Origin: Arthrobacter sp.
Lineage (GTDB): Bacteria; Actinomycetota; Actinomycetes; Actinomycetales; Micrococcaceae
DNA: 30,106 nucleotides
Assembly (NCBI GenBank): GCA_030146405.1
Contig: JASLBS010000126.1
Coordinates: forward strand, 1 to 30,106
Direction of reading: 5' to 3'
A program made the translations under genes and the position numbers. Shown here piece by piece: positions 1 to 7,154 of the stretch. The notes under the pieces are model-generated. The model made no database searches. It was not told the origin of the DNA and worked only from the letters and a program-made list of their open reading frames with translations. Every line of letters starts with the position of its first letter. The first letter of the stretch is position 1.

Positions 1-92
1 CGCCCGGTCCCATTCCGAACCCGGAAGCTAAGACCCACAGCGCCGATGGTACTGCACCCGAGAGAGTGTGGGAGAGTAGGACACCGCCGGAC
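1..92 (+). rRNA. rrf: 5S ribosomal RNA, 3' part (cut by window edge)
   Basis: The first bases carry the conserved 5S core (CCCATTCCGAACCCGG, then GAAGCTAAG) and the 3' strand of the closing helix (CACCGCCGGAC). Actinobacterial 5S RNAs are about 117 nt, so roughly the first 25 nt lie outside the window. The gene is presumably the last one of an rrn operon that enters from the left. The 3' end is set by eye at the end of CCGCCGGAC and may be off by one or two bases. Confidence 0.95.
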
Positions 93-105
93 AACCATTA
101 CAGGC

Positions 106-137
106 TGAGGCCCCACACCACCAGGTGCGGGGCCTCA
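106..137 (+). terminator. rrn operon terminator hairpin
   Basis: A 9-bp perfect stem TGAGGCCCC/GGGGCCTCA (106-114 with 129-137) encloses a second 4-bp stem CACC/GGTG. It starts 14 nt after the 5S end. There is no long U-tract, which is common for actinobacterial terminators. Confidence 0.85.
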
Positions 138-345
138 CCCCATTAAACCCATCCACCCACAACCCAGCACACCACACCGGTGCCCGGGCACCAGCTCCAA
201 GGCCACACCGGCCAGGCCTATCGCACCGGCACCGGGGCACACACACCCCACCGACGCCGGGGCACCAGCCGACCCCACCCGGCCCATCTCACCCGGTTCT
301 ACCGGACAAGCCCGGCCCATCGCACTGAGTCAGGTCCGGCCGGCC
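138..345. other. Gene-free spacer between rrn operon and hpa operon
   Basis: This stretch is very rich in C and A on the plus strand (CCACCCACAACC-like runs) and contains short repeats such as CCCGGCCCATC. Open frames exist only because stop codons are rare in such composition. No frame has a ribosome binding site or a recognisable domain. I see nothing functional here. Confidence 0.6.
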
Positions 346-374
346 AAGCCCGCCGGAGCCAGCACCGAGGGCTT
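346..374 (-). terminator. Possible terminator of the hpa operon
   Basis: The arms AAGCCC (346-351) and GGGCTT (369-374) can pair and enclose an inner CGG/CCG pairing. The structure lies about 50 nt beyond the hpaI stop codon. No U-tract follows, so this is tentative. Confidence 0.35.
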
Positions 375-422
375 TCAGCGGGCCGAGGGTGGGAGCTTGT
401 GTCAGCAAGGGAGCTCGAGGAG

Positions 423-1235
423 TCAGTAGCTGACGGGAGAGGTGCCACCGTCGGTGGCGGCGGGAGGAATGAACTCGGCGGCGAGGGCTTCGGAGCCATG
501 TGCGAGGAGGGCGACGTCGGCTCCGACCAGGATGAAGTCGGCGCCCGCGTCGAGGTAGTGACGGGCGGTCGTCGGATTGAACGCGTTGACTCCCGCTGGT
601 TTATCTGTCCTGGACGCTGCCAGGAGGCAGTGTTCGACGGCGTCGCGCACGTCCGGGTGTTCCTGTTGACCGAGGACCCCCATGGACGCCGCGAGGTCGG
701 AGGGCCCGACGAAGATCGCGTCCACCCCCTCGACCGCAAGAATGTCCTCCACGGTTTCGACGGCGGCTGCGGATTCGATCTGCACCGTCACACTGATCGT
801 TCCGGCCGCGGAGCCGAGGTAGTTCGGGACGCGGTTCCAGCGCGCAGCGCGAGCCAGTGCCGAGCCCACCCCTCGCACCCCTTCGGGCGGATAGCGGGTC
901 GCCGCAACGGCAGCTTCGGCGTCCGCCACGGTGTTCACCATGGGTATGAGGAGGTTCTGGACACCGAGGTCCAGGTACTGCTTGATGAGGACCGTCTCAT
1001 TGGCCGGTGGTCGGACGAGGGTGGAGATGGGATAACCGTGGACGGCCTGGAGCTGGGCGAGGATCGACTCGAGTCCGTTGGGGCTGTGCTCGGCATCCAC
1101 CAACAACCAGTCGAGTCCGGATCCGGCGCAGATCTCCGCAATGAGGGGGCTACCCGAGCAGACCCACATCCCGGTGAGCGGGCGGCCGGTTGCCTCGAGG
1201 ACGTCGGCGAAGGTGGGTGCTAGATGAAACGGCAT
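423..1235 (-). CDS. hpaI: 4-hydroxy-2-oxoheptanedioate (HHED) aldolase HpaI
   Basis: Class II pyruvate aldolase of the HpcH/HpaI family, 270 aa. It cleaves 4-hydroxy-2-oxoheptane-1,7-dioate to pyruvate and succinic semialdehyde, the last step of the homoprotocatechuate meta pathway, in the cytosol. Residues corresponding to the E. coli enzyme are visible with a +5 offset: general base H50 in the AEH motif, R75 in LVRPP, metal ligands E154 (VQIES) and D180 (GPSD), and also D47 and D89. The ATG at 1235 was chosen because the open frame upstream lies inside hpaH and has no family similarity. The start overlaps the end of hpaH by 16 nt, suggesting translational coupling. Last gene of the hpa operon. 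A GarL-type aldolase of the same family would look similar, but the neighbours settle the role. Confidence 0.93.
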   Translation of the reverse strand: MPFHLAPTFADVLEATGRPLTGMWVCSGSPLIAEICAGSGLDWLLVDAEHSPNGLESILAQLQAVHGYPISTLVRPPANETVLIKQYLDLGVQNLLIPMVNTVADAEAAVAATRYPPEGVRGVGSALARAARWNRVPNYLGSAAGTISVTVQIESAAAVETVEDILAVEGVDAIFVGPSDLAASMGVLGQQEHPDVRDAVEHCLLAASRTDKPAGVNAFNPTTARHYLDAGADFILVGADVALLAHGSEALAAEFIPPAATDGGTSPVSY

Positions 1236-2005
1236 GTCACTGCTCCCAGCGGTCCGAAGTCGGCGTGGACGGTGTCGCCCTCGTGGACCCACATCGGTCG
1301 GGTGAAGGAGCCGGCGAGGATGATGTCGCCGGCCTTCAGCCCCTCCCCGTGCGCGGCGATCTTGTTGGCCAACCAGTGCACGCCGGCGGCGGGATGATCG
1401 AGTACACCGGCGGCCACCCCGGTCTCCTCGACCACTTGGTTCTTGTAGAGAATCGCGCTGACCCAGCGCAGGTCCACGGCGTGGGGACGCACCGGCCGTC
1501 CACCGACCACCATGGCCCCCATCGCCGCGTTGTCCGAGATGGTGTCCACGATGGTGCGTCCCTCCATCTCGATCCGGGAGTCCAGGATCTCCAGGGCGGG
1601 CACCACGTAATCCGTGGCGTTCAGGACATCGAAGATCGTGCAGCCCGGGCCGCTGAGGTCGTCCTTGAGTACGAAGGCGAGTTCCACCTCGACCCGTGGG
1701 TGGGAATACCGGATCCACTCCACCGAGCACCCGGTCTCCAGAACCATGTCGTCGAAGATTGCACCGTAATCGGGTTCGGTGATGCCGGTCGCAGCCTGCA
1801 TGGCCCGTGAGGTGAGGCCGATCTTCCGGCCCACGAGCCTGCGGCCGGCGTCCTCGTTCCGTTGCCGCCACAACCGCTGAACCGCATATGAATCCTCGAT
1901 CGTCATTCCCGGGTAGCGGGCGGTCAGCAGGGGGGCCGGGACGCAGCTGCGGCCGGCCTCCAGCAGTTCATCGGCGATGACCTCGATTGTCGCGGGGTCG
2001 AGCAT
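1220..2005 (-). CDS. hpaH: 2-oxo-hept-4-ene-1,7-dioate (OHED) hydratase HpaH
   Basis: 261 aa, FAH-fold hydratase of the MhpD/HpcG family. It adds water to 2-oxo-hept-4-ene-1,7-dioate to give the substrate of HpaI. The metal-binding acids E106 and E108 (VEVE) and E139 (LEI) fall at the numbers I recall for the E. coli enzyme, and the conserved GRKIGLTS motif is at about residues 59-66. The ATG at 2005 has a good ribosome binding site (GAGGAG) a few bases upstream. The open frame runs on to 2557, but that part overlaps hpaD and is a shadow. It sits between hpaD (91-nt gap) and hpaI (16-nt overlap), the order of catabolic steps. Confidence 0.93.
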   Translation of the reverse strand: MLDPATIEVIADELLEAGRSCVPAPLLTARYPGMTIEDSYAVQRLWRQRNEDAGRRLVGRKIGLTSRAMQAATGITEPDYGAIFDDMVLETGCSVEWIRYSHPRVEVELAFVLKDDLSGPGCTIFDVLNATDYVVPALEILDSRIEMEGRTIVDTISDNAAMGAMVVGGRPVRPHAVDLRWVSAILYKNQVVEETGVAAGVLDHPAAGVHWLANKIAAHGEGLKAGDIILAGSFTRPMWVHEGDTVHADFGPLGAVTCRFI

Positions 2006-2096
2006 TGGAATACTCCTCAGGTGGTCGGGCAGTTCGGGGGCCTCCGGGTGCCGGTCCTGCACCTCGATCAGCGGGACGGGCACCACGATGGAAAGA

Positions 2097-3173
2097 TCAG
2101 AGCTGGGCGCCGAGCTTGAAGCCCTCCGCGTCCTTGCCGTCCTTCCGGGTGTAGGAGAAGCCGTCGGCCCCCACGGTGACGGCCATCTCGCTCTTCTCCT
2201 CCCGCTCGATGACGGGCTGCGGGTTCCCGTCGAGGTCCAGGACGAGGGATGCCTCTGTGTACCAGGAGGGGACGACCGCGTTGCCCCACCAGTCGCGGCG
2301 CTGGTTGTCGTGCACGTCCCAGGTGATGGTCGGGTTGTCAGGGTCTCCCGTGTAGTAGTCCTGGCAGTAGATCTCGATGCGGTGATCGTCCGGGTCGAGG
2401 ATGTACAGGTAGAACGCATTGGAGACCCCGTGCCGTCCGGGACCTCGCTCGATCCGGTCGCTGATGCGCAGGGCGCCCATCTTGTCGCAGATCTGGATGA
2501 TGTTGTGCTTCTCGTGGGTGGCGAAGGCGACATGGTGCATGCGGGGCCCATCACCACCGGTCAGCGCGGTGTCGTGCACGGTCTGTTTGCGGTGCATCCA
2601 GGCGGCATAGGTGACGCCGTTTGAATCCTGGATGTCCTCGGAGACACGGAAGCCGAGATCCTCGAGGTATTTGCGTCCCCGCGGGACATCGGGGGTGACC
2701 TGGTTGAAGTGGTCGAGCCGGACCAGTTCGCCGGCGGAGTAGAGGTCGTAGCGCTGCGTGAGCCGCTCGACGTGCTCGACGGCGTAGAAGAATTCGTACG
2801 GGAAACCGAGCGGGTCCTCGACCCGCACGGAATCACCGACACCCTTGGTGAATCCCTCGGTGCGGCGTTCGGTCCGGCAGCCCAGCTCACGGTAGTAGGC
2901 GTCGGCGGCGTCGACCTCGGCCGGAGACCTGACGCGGTAGGCGAAGGCCGCGACGGCAGCCACGGGCCCCTGGCGCAGGACGAGGTTGTGGTGGATGAAC
3001 TCCTCGAGTGAACGCAGGTAGATCGCTTGCTCGTCCTCTTCGGTGACGTGCAGGCCGAGGACATCGACGTAGAACTCACGGGATCTGGCGAGGTCGGTGA
3101 CCGCGATCTCCATGTACGCGCAGCGGACGATGTCCGGGGCGGGAAGGGTGGGAGTCGGGACGAAGCTCGTCAT
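2097..3173 (-). CDS. hpaD: 3,4-dihydroxyphenylacetate (homoprotocatechuate) 2,3-dioxygenase HpaD
   Basis: 358-aa extradiol ring-cleavage dioxygenase of the vicinal oxygen chelate type I family. It opens homoprotocatechuate to 5-carboxymethyl-2-hydroxymuconate semialdehyde. The metal ligands H155, H214 and E267 and the second-sphere residues W192, H200, H248 and Y257 fall at the same numbers recalled for the Brevibacterium fuscum Fe(II) enzyme, so N-terminus and spacing are essentially identical. The closely related Arthrobacter globiformis enzyme uses Mn(II), and the metal cannot be told from sequence. VOC modules span about residues 15-130 and 150-270; the C-terminal part closes over the active site in this family. 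The ATG at 3173 begins the conserved N-terminus; the longer open frame upstream overlaps hpaE and is not coding. Confidence 0.97.
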   Translation of the reverse strand: MTSFVPTPTLPAPDIVRCAYMEIAVTDLARSREFYVDVLGLHVTEEDEQAIYLRSLEEFIHHNLVLRQGPVAAVAAFAYRVRSPAEVDAADAYYRELGCRTERRTEGFTKGVGDSVRVEDPLGFPYEFFYAVEHVERLTQRYDLYSAGELVRLDHFNQVTPDVPRGRKYLEDLGFRVSEDIQDSNGVTYAAWMHRKQTVHDTALTGGDGPRMHHVAFATHEKHNIIQICDKMGALRISDRIERGPGRHGVSNAFYLYILDPDDHRIEIYCQDYYTGDPDNPTITWDVHDNQRRDWWGNAVVPSWYTEASLVLDLDGNPQPVIEREEKSEMAVTVGADGFSYTRKDGKDAEGFKLGAQL

Positions 3174-3225
3174 AGGGGTCTCTTTTCTTCGAACGGGTGA
3201 GGAAAGAATGGGTGGGGTCCGGTGC

Positions 3226-4767
3226 TCAGCCCTCGTTGGCCACGGAGTCCTCGACATTGCCGAACTTGGGTGCATGGACGGTGCCAAGGGTGATGTGGAC
3301 GGCCTGCTGGTCCGTGTAGAAGTCGATGGAACGGTAACCACCCTCGTGGCCCAGGCCTGAGGCCTTGACGCCGCCGAAGGGGGTGCGCAGGTCGCGGACG
3401 TTGTGACTGTTGAGCCAGACCATGCCGGTTTCGACGGCATGGGCGAACGTGTGGGCGCGGGTGAGGTTCTGCGTCCAGATGTAAGCGGCGAGTCCGTATC
3501 TCGTGTTGTTCGCGAGCTCCAGGGCTTCCTCGTCGGTGTCGAAGGGGGTGAGGGCGACGACGGGGCCGAAGATCTCCTCCTGGAAGATCCGCGCGTCTGG
3601 GGAGACATCCGCGAAGACCGTGGGGGCGATGTAGTTGCCCTCGGGCAGGTGCTCGGGCCGGCCGCCACCGGCGAGGAGCCTGCCTTCGGTCTTGCCGATC
3701 TCAACGTAGGAGGCGACCTTGTCGTAGTGCTCGGGGTGGACCAGGGCGCCGACCTCGGTCTTCGGATCGTGCGGGTCCCCGACCACGATGGTCTTCGCCC
3801 GGGCCGCGTATTTCTCGCAGAACTCGTCGTAGACCGGGCGTTCGACGAGGAGGCGGGAGCCGGCGGTGCAGCGTTCCCCGTTGAGGGAGAACACACCGAA
3901 GAGGGCGGAGTCGATGGCGGCGTCGATATCCGCGTCGGCGAAGACGACGCAGGGAGACTTGCCGCCGAGCTCCATGGACAGGCCCTTGAGGTTCGCCGCG
4001 GCGTTGCGGAAGATCGTCCGGCCGGTGGTGGTCTCACCGGTGAAGGAGATCAGCGGTACATCGGGGTGCTTCACCAGGGCATCGCCGGCTTCCTCACCGA
4101 GGCCGTTGACGAGGTTGAAGACGCCGTCGGGCAGACCCGCATCCTTGAAGATCGAAGCCCAGAGCGAGGCGGACAGGGGAGTGAACTCGGCCGGCTTGAG
4201 CACGACCGTGTTACCGGTGGCCAGGGCGGGCGCGAGTTTCCAGGACTCCAGCATGAAGGGGGTGTTCCACGGCGTGATGAGGCCTGCCACCCCGATGGGC
4301 TTGCGGTTCACATAATTGATCTGCGAACCGGGGACCTTCATGGCGTCGTCGAACTGCGCGACGATCAGGTCGGCGAAGAAACGGAAGTTCTCTGCCGCCC
4401 GCAGGGCCTGGCCCTTGGACTGGGTGATGGGTAGGCCCGTGTCGAAGGTCTCGAGTTCGGCGAGGCGCGACTCCTGGGCCTCGACGGCGTCAGCGATGCG
4501 GTTCAGCACACGGGAACGTTCCCGCGGTTTCATGCGGGGCCAGGGCCCCCGGGTGAAGGCATCGCGGGCGACGGCGACGGCGGCATCGATATCCTCCTTC
4601 TGCCCTGCAGCGGCTGTGGCGTAGTTCTTGTTGGACACCGGGTCCAGGACGTCGAAGGTTGCTCCGCCCATCGAGTCGACGAACCGGCCGCCGATGTAGT
4701 GCTGGAGGGAGGAGGGCAGGTTCTCGGGCACGTGGTGCTCGACCGCGTTGCGGTGAGTGCTGGTCAT
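3226..4767 (-). CDS. hpaE: 5-carboxymethyl-2-hydroxymuconate semialdehyde dehydrogenase HpaE
   Basis: 513-aa NAD-dependent aldehyde dehydrogenase that oxidises the HpaD ring-cleavage product to 5-carboxymethyl-2-hydroxymuconate. Visible family marks are N168 in the TPWN motif, K191 in LKPAE, the cofactor loop SFTGET (241-246), general base E266 in MELGGK and nucleophile C300 in GERCTAG. Full length for the family. The ATG at 4767 has AGGA upstream, and only 8 nt separate it from the gntR stop codon, so the genes are cotranscribed. Specificity is inferred from position next to hpaD. It belongs to the same branch as 2-hydroxymuconate semialdehyde dehydrogenases. Confidence 0.93.
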   Translation of the reverse strand: MTSTHRNAVEHHVPENLPSSLQHYIGGRFVDSMGGATFDVLDPVSNKNYATAAAGQKEDIDAAVAVARDAFTRGPWPRMKPRERSRVLNRIADAVEAQESRLAELETFDTGLPITQSKGQALRAAENFRFFADLIVAQFDDAMKVPGSQINYVNRKPIGVAGLITPWNTPFMLESWKLAPALATGNTVVLKPAEFTPLSASLWASIFKDAGLPDGVFNLVNGLGEEAGDALVKHPDVPLISFTGETTTGRTIFRNAAANLKGLSMELGGKSPCVVFADADIDAAIDSALFGVFSLNGERCTAGSRLLVERPVYDEFCEKYAARAKTIVVGDPHDPKTEVGALVHPEHYDKVASYVEIGKTEGRLLAGGGRPEHLPEGNYIAPTVFADVSPDARIFQEEIFGPVVALTPFDTDEEALELANNTRYGLAAYIWTQNLTRAHTFAHAVETGMVWLNSHNVRDLRTPFGGVKASGLGHEGGYRSIDFYTDQQAVHITLGTVHAPKFGNVEDSVANEG

Positions 4768-4775
4768 GAGGTGTC

Positions 4776-5447
4776 CTAACTGGATTCTGCGCGCGTTCGA
4801 GCGAGATAAGCGTCGAGGGTTGCACTGCGATGGAGGCGGGCGGCGCGTTCCACATCGGCGGCATCCGCGCCGGATTCGATGAGTTGAAGGAGTGCTTCGT
4901 GTTCCTCGACGGAATCATGCGCGCGGCCGGGGACGAAGCGGAAGATCGAGGAGCGCATGGAAGCCAAGCGGGCCCAGCCTCGATGGACGAGATCCAGGAT
5001 GTGAGGGTTCGGGCAACTCTCGAACAGGACGCTGTGGAAGTCCTGGTTGAGCCGGGTGAAGCGCACGGGGTCGAAGTGTTCGAGGCATGCGCGCATCTCA
5101 CCGTTGACCGCCCGGGCCCGTGCGATGTCGTCCGGCCCGATGAGAGGGCAGGAGAGAGCTGTAGCAGCGCCTTCGACGATGCTCAGGGTTTGCATCGTGT
5201 AGAGGTACTCGATGGGGTCGATCCCGGCGACGGTTGCGCCCACGTTGCGCTGGAACGTCACCAGCCCTTCGGCTTCAAGTCGCCGGATGGCCTCACGCAC
5301 CGGGACGACACTCACCCCGAGGTCTCCGGCGATCGTCGAGAGTACGAGACGGTACCCGGGCGAGTAGATCCCCTCGATGATTCGTGTTTTGACCGTGCTA
5401 TAGGCGCGCTCGGACTTACTGCTCGGAACCGTGTCCGTGTCAGGCAT
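4776..5447 (-). CDS. GntR-family (FCD domain) transcriptional regulator of the hpa operon
   Basis: 223 aa. An N-terminal winged helix (about 12-78, with SVVPVREAIRRLEAEGLV as recognition part) is followed by an FCD effector domain (about 85-215) with the usual acidic and histidine positions (D136, H138, H183 in EEHE, H206). The FCD domain usually binds a carboxylate through a metal. The ATG at 5447 overlaps the end of the upstream hpaG-like gene by 8 nt. A longer open frame to 5492 is unlikely because it runs further into that gene. Lying inside the operon, it probably represses it and is relieved by 3,4-dihydroxyphenylacetate or another pathway acid; this is inference. The GTATAC-core palindrome at 6939-6948 is its most likely target. 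It is not the MarR-type HpaR of E. coli. Confidence 0.88.
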   Translation of the reverse strand: MPDTDTVPSSKSERAYSTVKTRIIEGIYSPGYRLVLSTIAGDLGVSVVPVREAIRRLEAEGLVTFQRNVGATVAGIDPIEYLYTMQTLSIVEGAATALSCPLIGPDDIARARAVNGEMRACLEHFDPVRFTRLNQDFHSVLFESCPNPHILDLVHRGWARLASMRSSIFRFVPGRAHDSVEEHEALLQLIESGADAADVERAARLHRSATLDAYLARTRAESS

Positions 5448-6903
5448 CGGTGTTCCTGGTCTGCTGCTCGTAACGGGCACGCCACTGCGCATTCATAGGG
5501 TAGAGGCCGTCGACGCCGTGCCCCTGCTGAACCATGTCGGCGATGAATATCTCCTCGCGTTCCTGTGCCAGTGAGTCCTCCGCAAGTTCTTCCGCGAGAG
5601 CCGGGGGAAGAACGAGGATCCCATCGGCGTCAGCGACGATGATGTCGCCGGGTTGGACGGTGGCACCACCACAGGCGATGGTGATGTCGGTGTCCCAGGG
5701 GATGTGGCGCCGTCCCAGGACCGCGGGGTGCGGATTGGCATAGTAGACGGGGATGTCCATGGCTGTCACCGTTGCGAAGTCGCGGACGCCGCCGTCGGTG
5801 ACGATCGCTGCCGCACCGCGGACCTGGGCGCGCAGTGCGAGGATGTCCCCGATGGTGCCGGTGCCCTTCTCCCCCCTCGCCTCCATGACGAGGATCTCGC
5901 CCTCGCCGATGGAATCGATGGCTCGTTTCTGCGCGTTGTACCCGCCCCCGTGGGTCGTGAAGAGGTCCTCACGATTCGGTACGAAGCGCAGGGTACGGGC
6001 AAGACCCACCACGCGCTGGTCCGGGCGGGTCGCCTGCAGTCCGTCGATGCTGACGTTGTCGAGACCGCGCTTGCGCAGTTGCGAGGACAGGGTGGCCGTG
6101 GCGAGGGATTCGAGCTTGGTCTTCAGCTCGGGAGTGAGGACCGATCGGGGGGTGGAGATTCCTGCCGCCTCGCGGGATCCGAAGGCTTCCTCGCGCTGTA
6201 GGTCGTCGATTCTTGGTCGGGCACCGAACTCCTCCAACGGCTTCATGCCTTCGATGACACGGGTGGTGAGTCGTCCGGTGGCGAATCGCCCGTCGGTGGT
6301 GGTGACCTCGACCTCGATGATGTTTCCGGGGACTACGACGGAAGCTCCTGCCGGGGTACCCGTGAGGATGATGTCACCGGTGTCGAGTGTCAGCAGCTGC
6401 GACAGGTCGGCGATGAGTCGCGCGAAGGGAAAGAGCAGGTCCGCCGTGGTGTCGTCCTGCACGAGGGCGCCGTCGACCCAGGTGCGGATCCGCAGCGCGG
6501 CGGGGTCGATCTCGCCGGCAGGTAAGAGGCCCGGGCCCACCGGCGTGAAGCCATCCCCTCCTTTGGATCGAAGGTTGGAACCCTTGTCGGCATACCGCAG
6601 GTCATAGACCCCGAGGTCGTTGCTCGCAGTCACCCACGCCACGTGGCTCCAGGCATCGTCGATGGACACACGGCGTGCCGGGATACCGATGATCAGCGCG
6701 ATCTCCCCCTCGAACGCGAGCAGCTCGCATCCCGCTGGTCGCTCGACCGTCCGCTCCGTCAGGGCGAGCGATGACGAGGGCTTGAGGAAGTAGGAGGGCT
6801 GGTCGGGAGTGCGACCGCGTTGTGCTGCTCGGCTGGGGTAGTTGATATGTACTGCGATGACCTTGCCCGCTGCAGCGAGCACGTCCTGCGTCACTTTCCG
6901 CAT
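5440..6903 (-). CDS. hpaG: HpaG-like fusion: FAH-family isomerase/decarboxylase domain joined to an RraA-like domain
   Basis: 487 aa with two unrelated folds. Residues about 1-225 are a fumarylacetoacetate hydrolase domain with metal-binding acids E65 and E67 (FEGE) and D96 (SNDLG), plus the TGTPAG loop (181-186). Residues about 255-485 match the RraA/HMG-aldolase family: G352 (TIGDIL), R374 and D375 in GGVRD, and an end like RraA-type regulators (HGVDGLYP). The acidic residue normally found three positions after that Asp in class II aldolases is Thr (T378). E. coli HpaG instead has two FAH domains, doing 5-oxopent-3-ene-1,2,5-tricarboxylate decarboxylation and isomerisation. Here the RraA domain takes the second slot. 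First gene of the operon; the ATG at 6903 has GAAGGAG in front. FAH role is fairly sure; the role of the RraA part is open. Confidence 0.88.
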   Translation of the reverse strand: MRKVTQDVLAAAGKVIAVHINYPSRAAQRGRTPDQPSYFLKPSSSLALTERTVERPAGCELLAFEGEIALIIGIPARRVSIDDAWSHVAWVTASNDLGVYDLRYADKGSNLRSKGGDGFTPVGPGLLPAGEIDPAALRIRTWVDGALVQDDTTADLLFPFARLIADLSQLLTLDTGDIILTGTPAGASVVVPGNIIEVEVTTTDGRFATGRLTTRVIEGMKPLEEFGARPRIDDLQREEAFGSREAAGISTPRSVLTPELKTKLESLATATLSSQLRKRGLDNVSIDGLQATRPDQRVVGLARTLRFVPNREDLFTTHGGGYNAQKRAIDSIGEGEILVMEARGEKGTGTIGDILALRAQVRGAAAIVTDGGVRDFATVTAMDIPVYYANPHPAVLGRRHIPWDTDITIACGGATVQPGDIIVADADGILVLPPALAEELAEDSLAQEREEIFIADMVQQGHGVDGLYPMNAQWRARYEQQTRNTDA

Positions 6904-6938
6904 GATCCACTCCTTCGGGGATTCAATCGGATATAAAA

Positions 6939-6948
6939 TCGTATACGA
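6939..6948. promoter_or_regulatory. Probable GntR operator of the hpa operon
   Basis: TCGTATACGA is a perfect 10-bp palindrome with the GTATAC core common in operators of FCD-type GntR regulators. On the minus strand it begins directly after the -10 box of the hpa promoter, where a bound protein would block transcription. It lies 36 nt upstream of the hpaG-like start codon. Confidence 0.7.
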
Positions 6949-6978
6949 ATTTTAGGGTGACCTGACTCACATCGTCAA
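6949..6978 (-). promoter_or_regulatory. hpa operon promoter
   Basis: On the minus strand, TTGACG (6978-6973) and TAAAAT (6954-6949) are separated by 18 bp, a good housekeeping sigma match. The -10 box touches the TCGTATACGA operator. Confidence 0.65.
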
Positions 6979-7101
6979 GGGCTCTGTATCCTTCCGGGCC
7001 CGATGCCGTCGTCGAAAGGGGAACCGTTGCTGGTCGATCACTCCGATGTTGTCTGGGTCACAGGTGGGCAGTAGTATCGCCGAGCAACAGTAGACCGAGC
7101 C

Positions 7102-7122
7102 GTTCGCGTGTAGAACACGAAC
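7102..7122. promoter_or_regulatory. Imperfect inverted repeat ahead of the FAD hydroxylase gene
   Basis: CGTGT-AGA-ACACG (7107-7119) is a perfect 5-bp inverted repeat with 3-nt centre, flanked by GTTC and GAAC. It sits 33 nt before the start codon at 7155. It could be an operator for a regulator other than the GntR protein, since it lacks the GTATAC core. I found no clear -35/-10 pair here. Confidence 0.35.
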
Positions 7123-7154
7123 TCTTCGATGCCACGACGACGTGAGGACAGCTC

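Noticed and set aside
180..1223. Long plus-strand open frame opposite hpaI (347 codons)
   Set aside because: It starts in low-complexity spacer and runs antisense to hpaI. Composition is that of a shadow frame and there is no ribosome binding site or domain.
3403..4434. Long plus-strand open frame opposite hpaE (343 codons)
   Set aside because: Antisense shadow of a clear aldehyde dehydrogenase; Gly/Val/Glu-rich with no motif.
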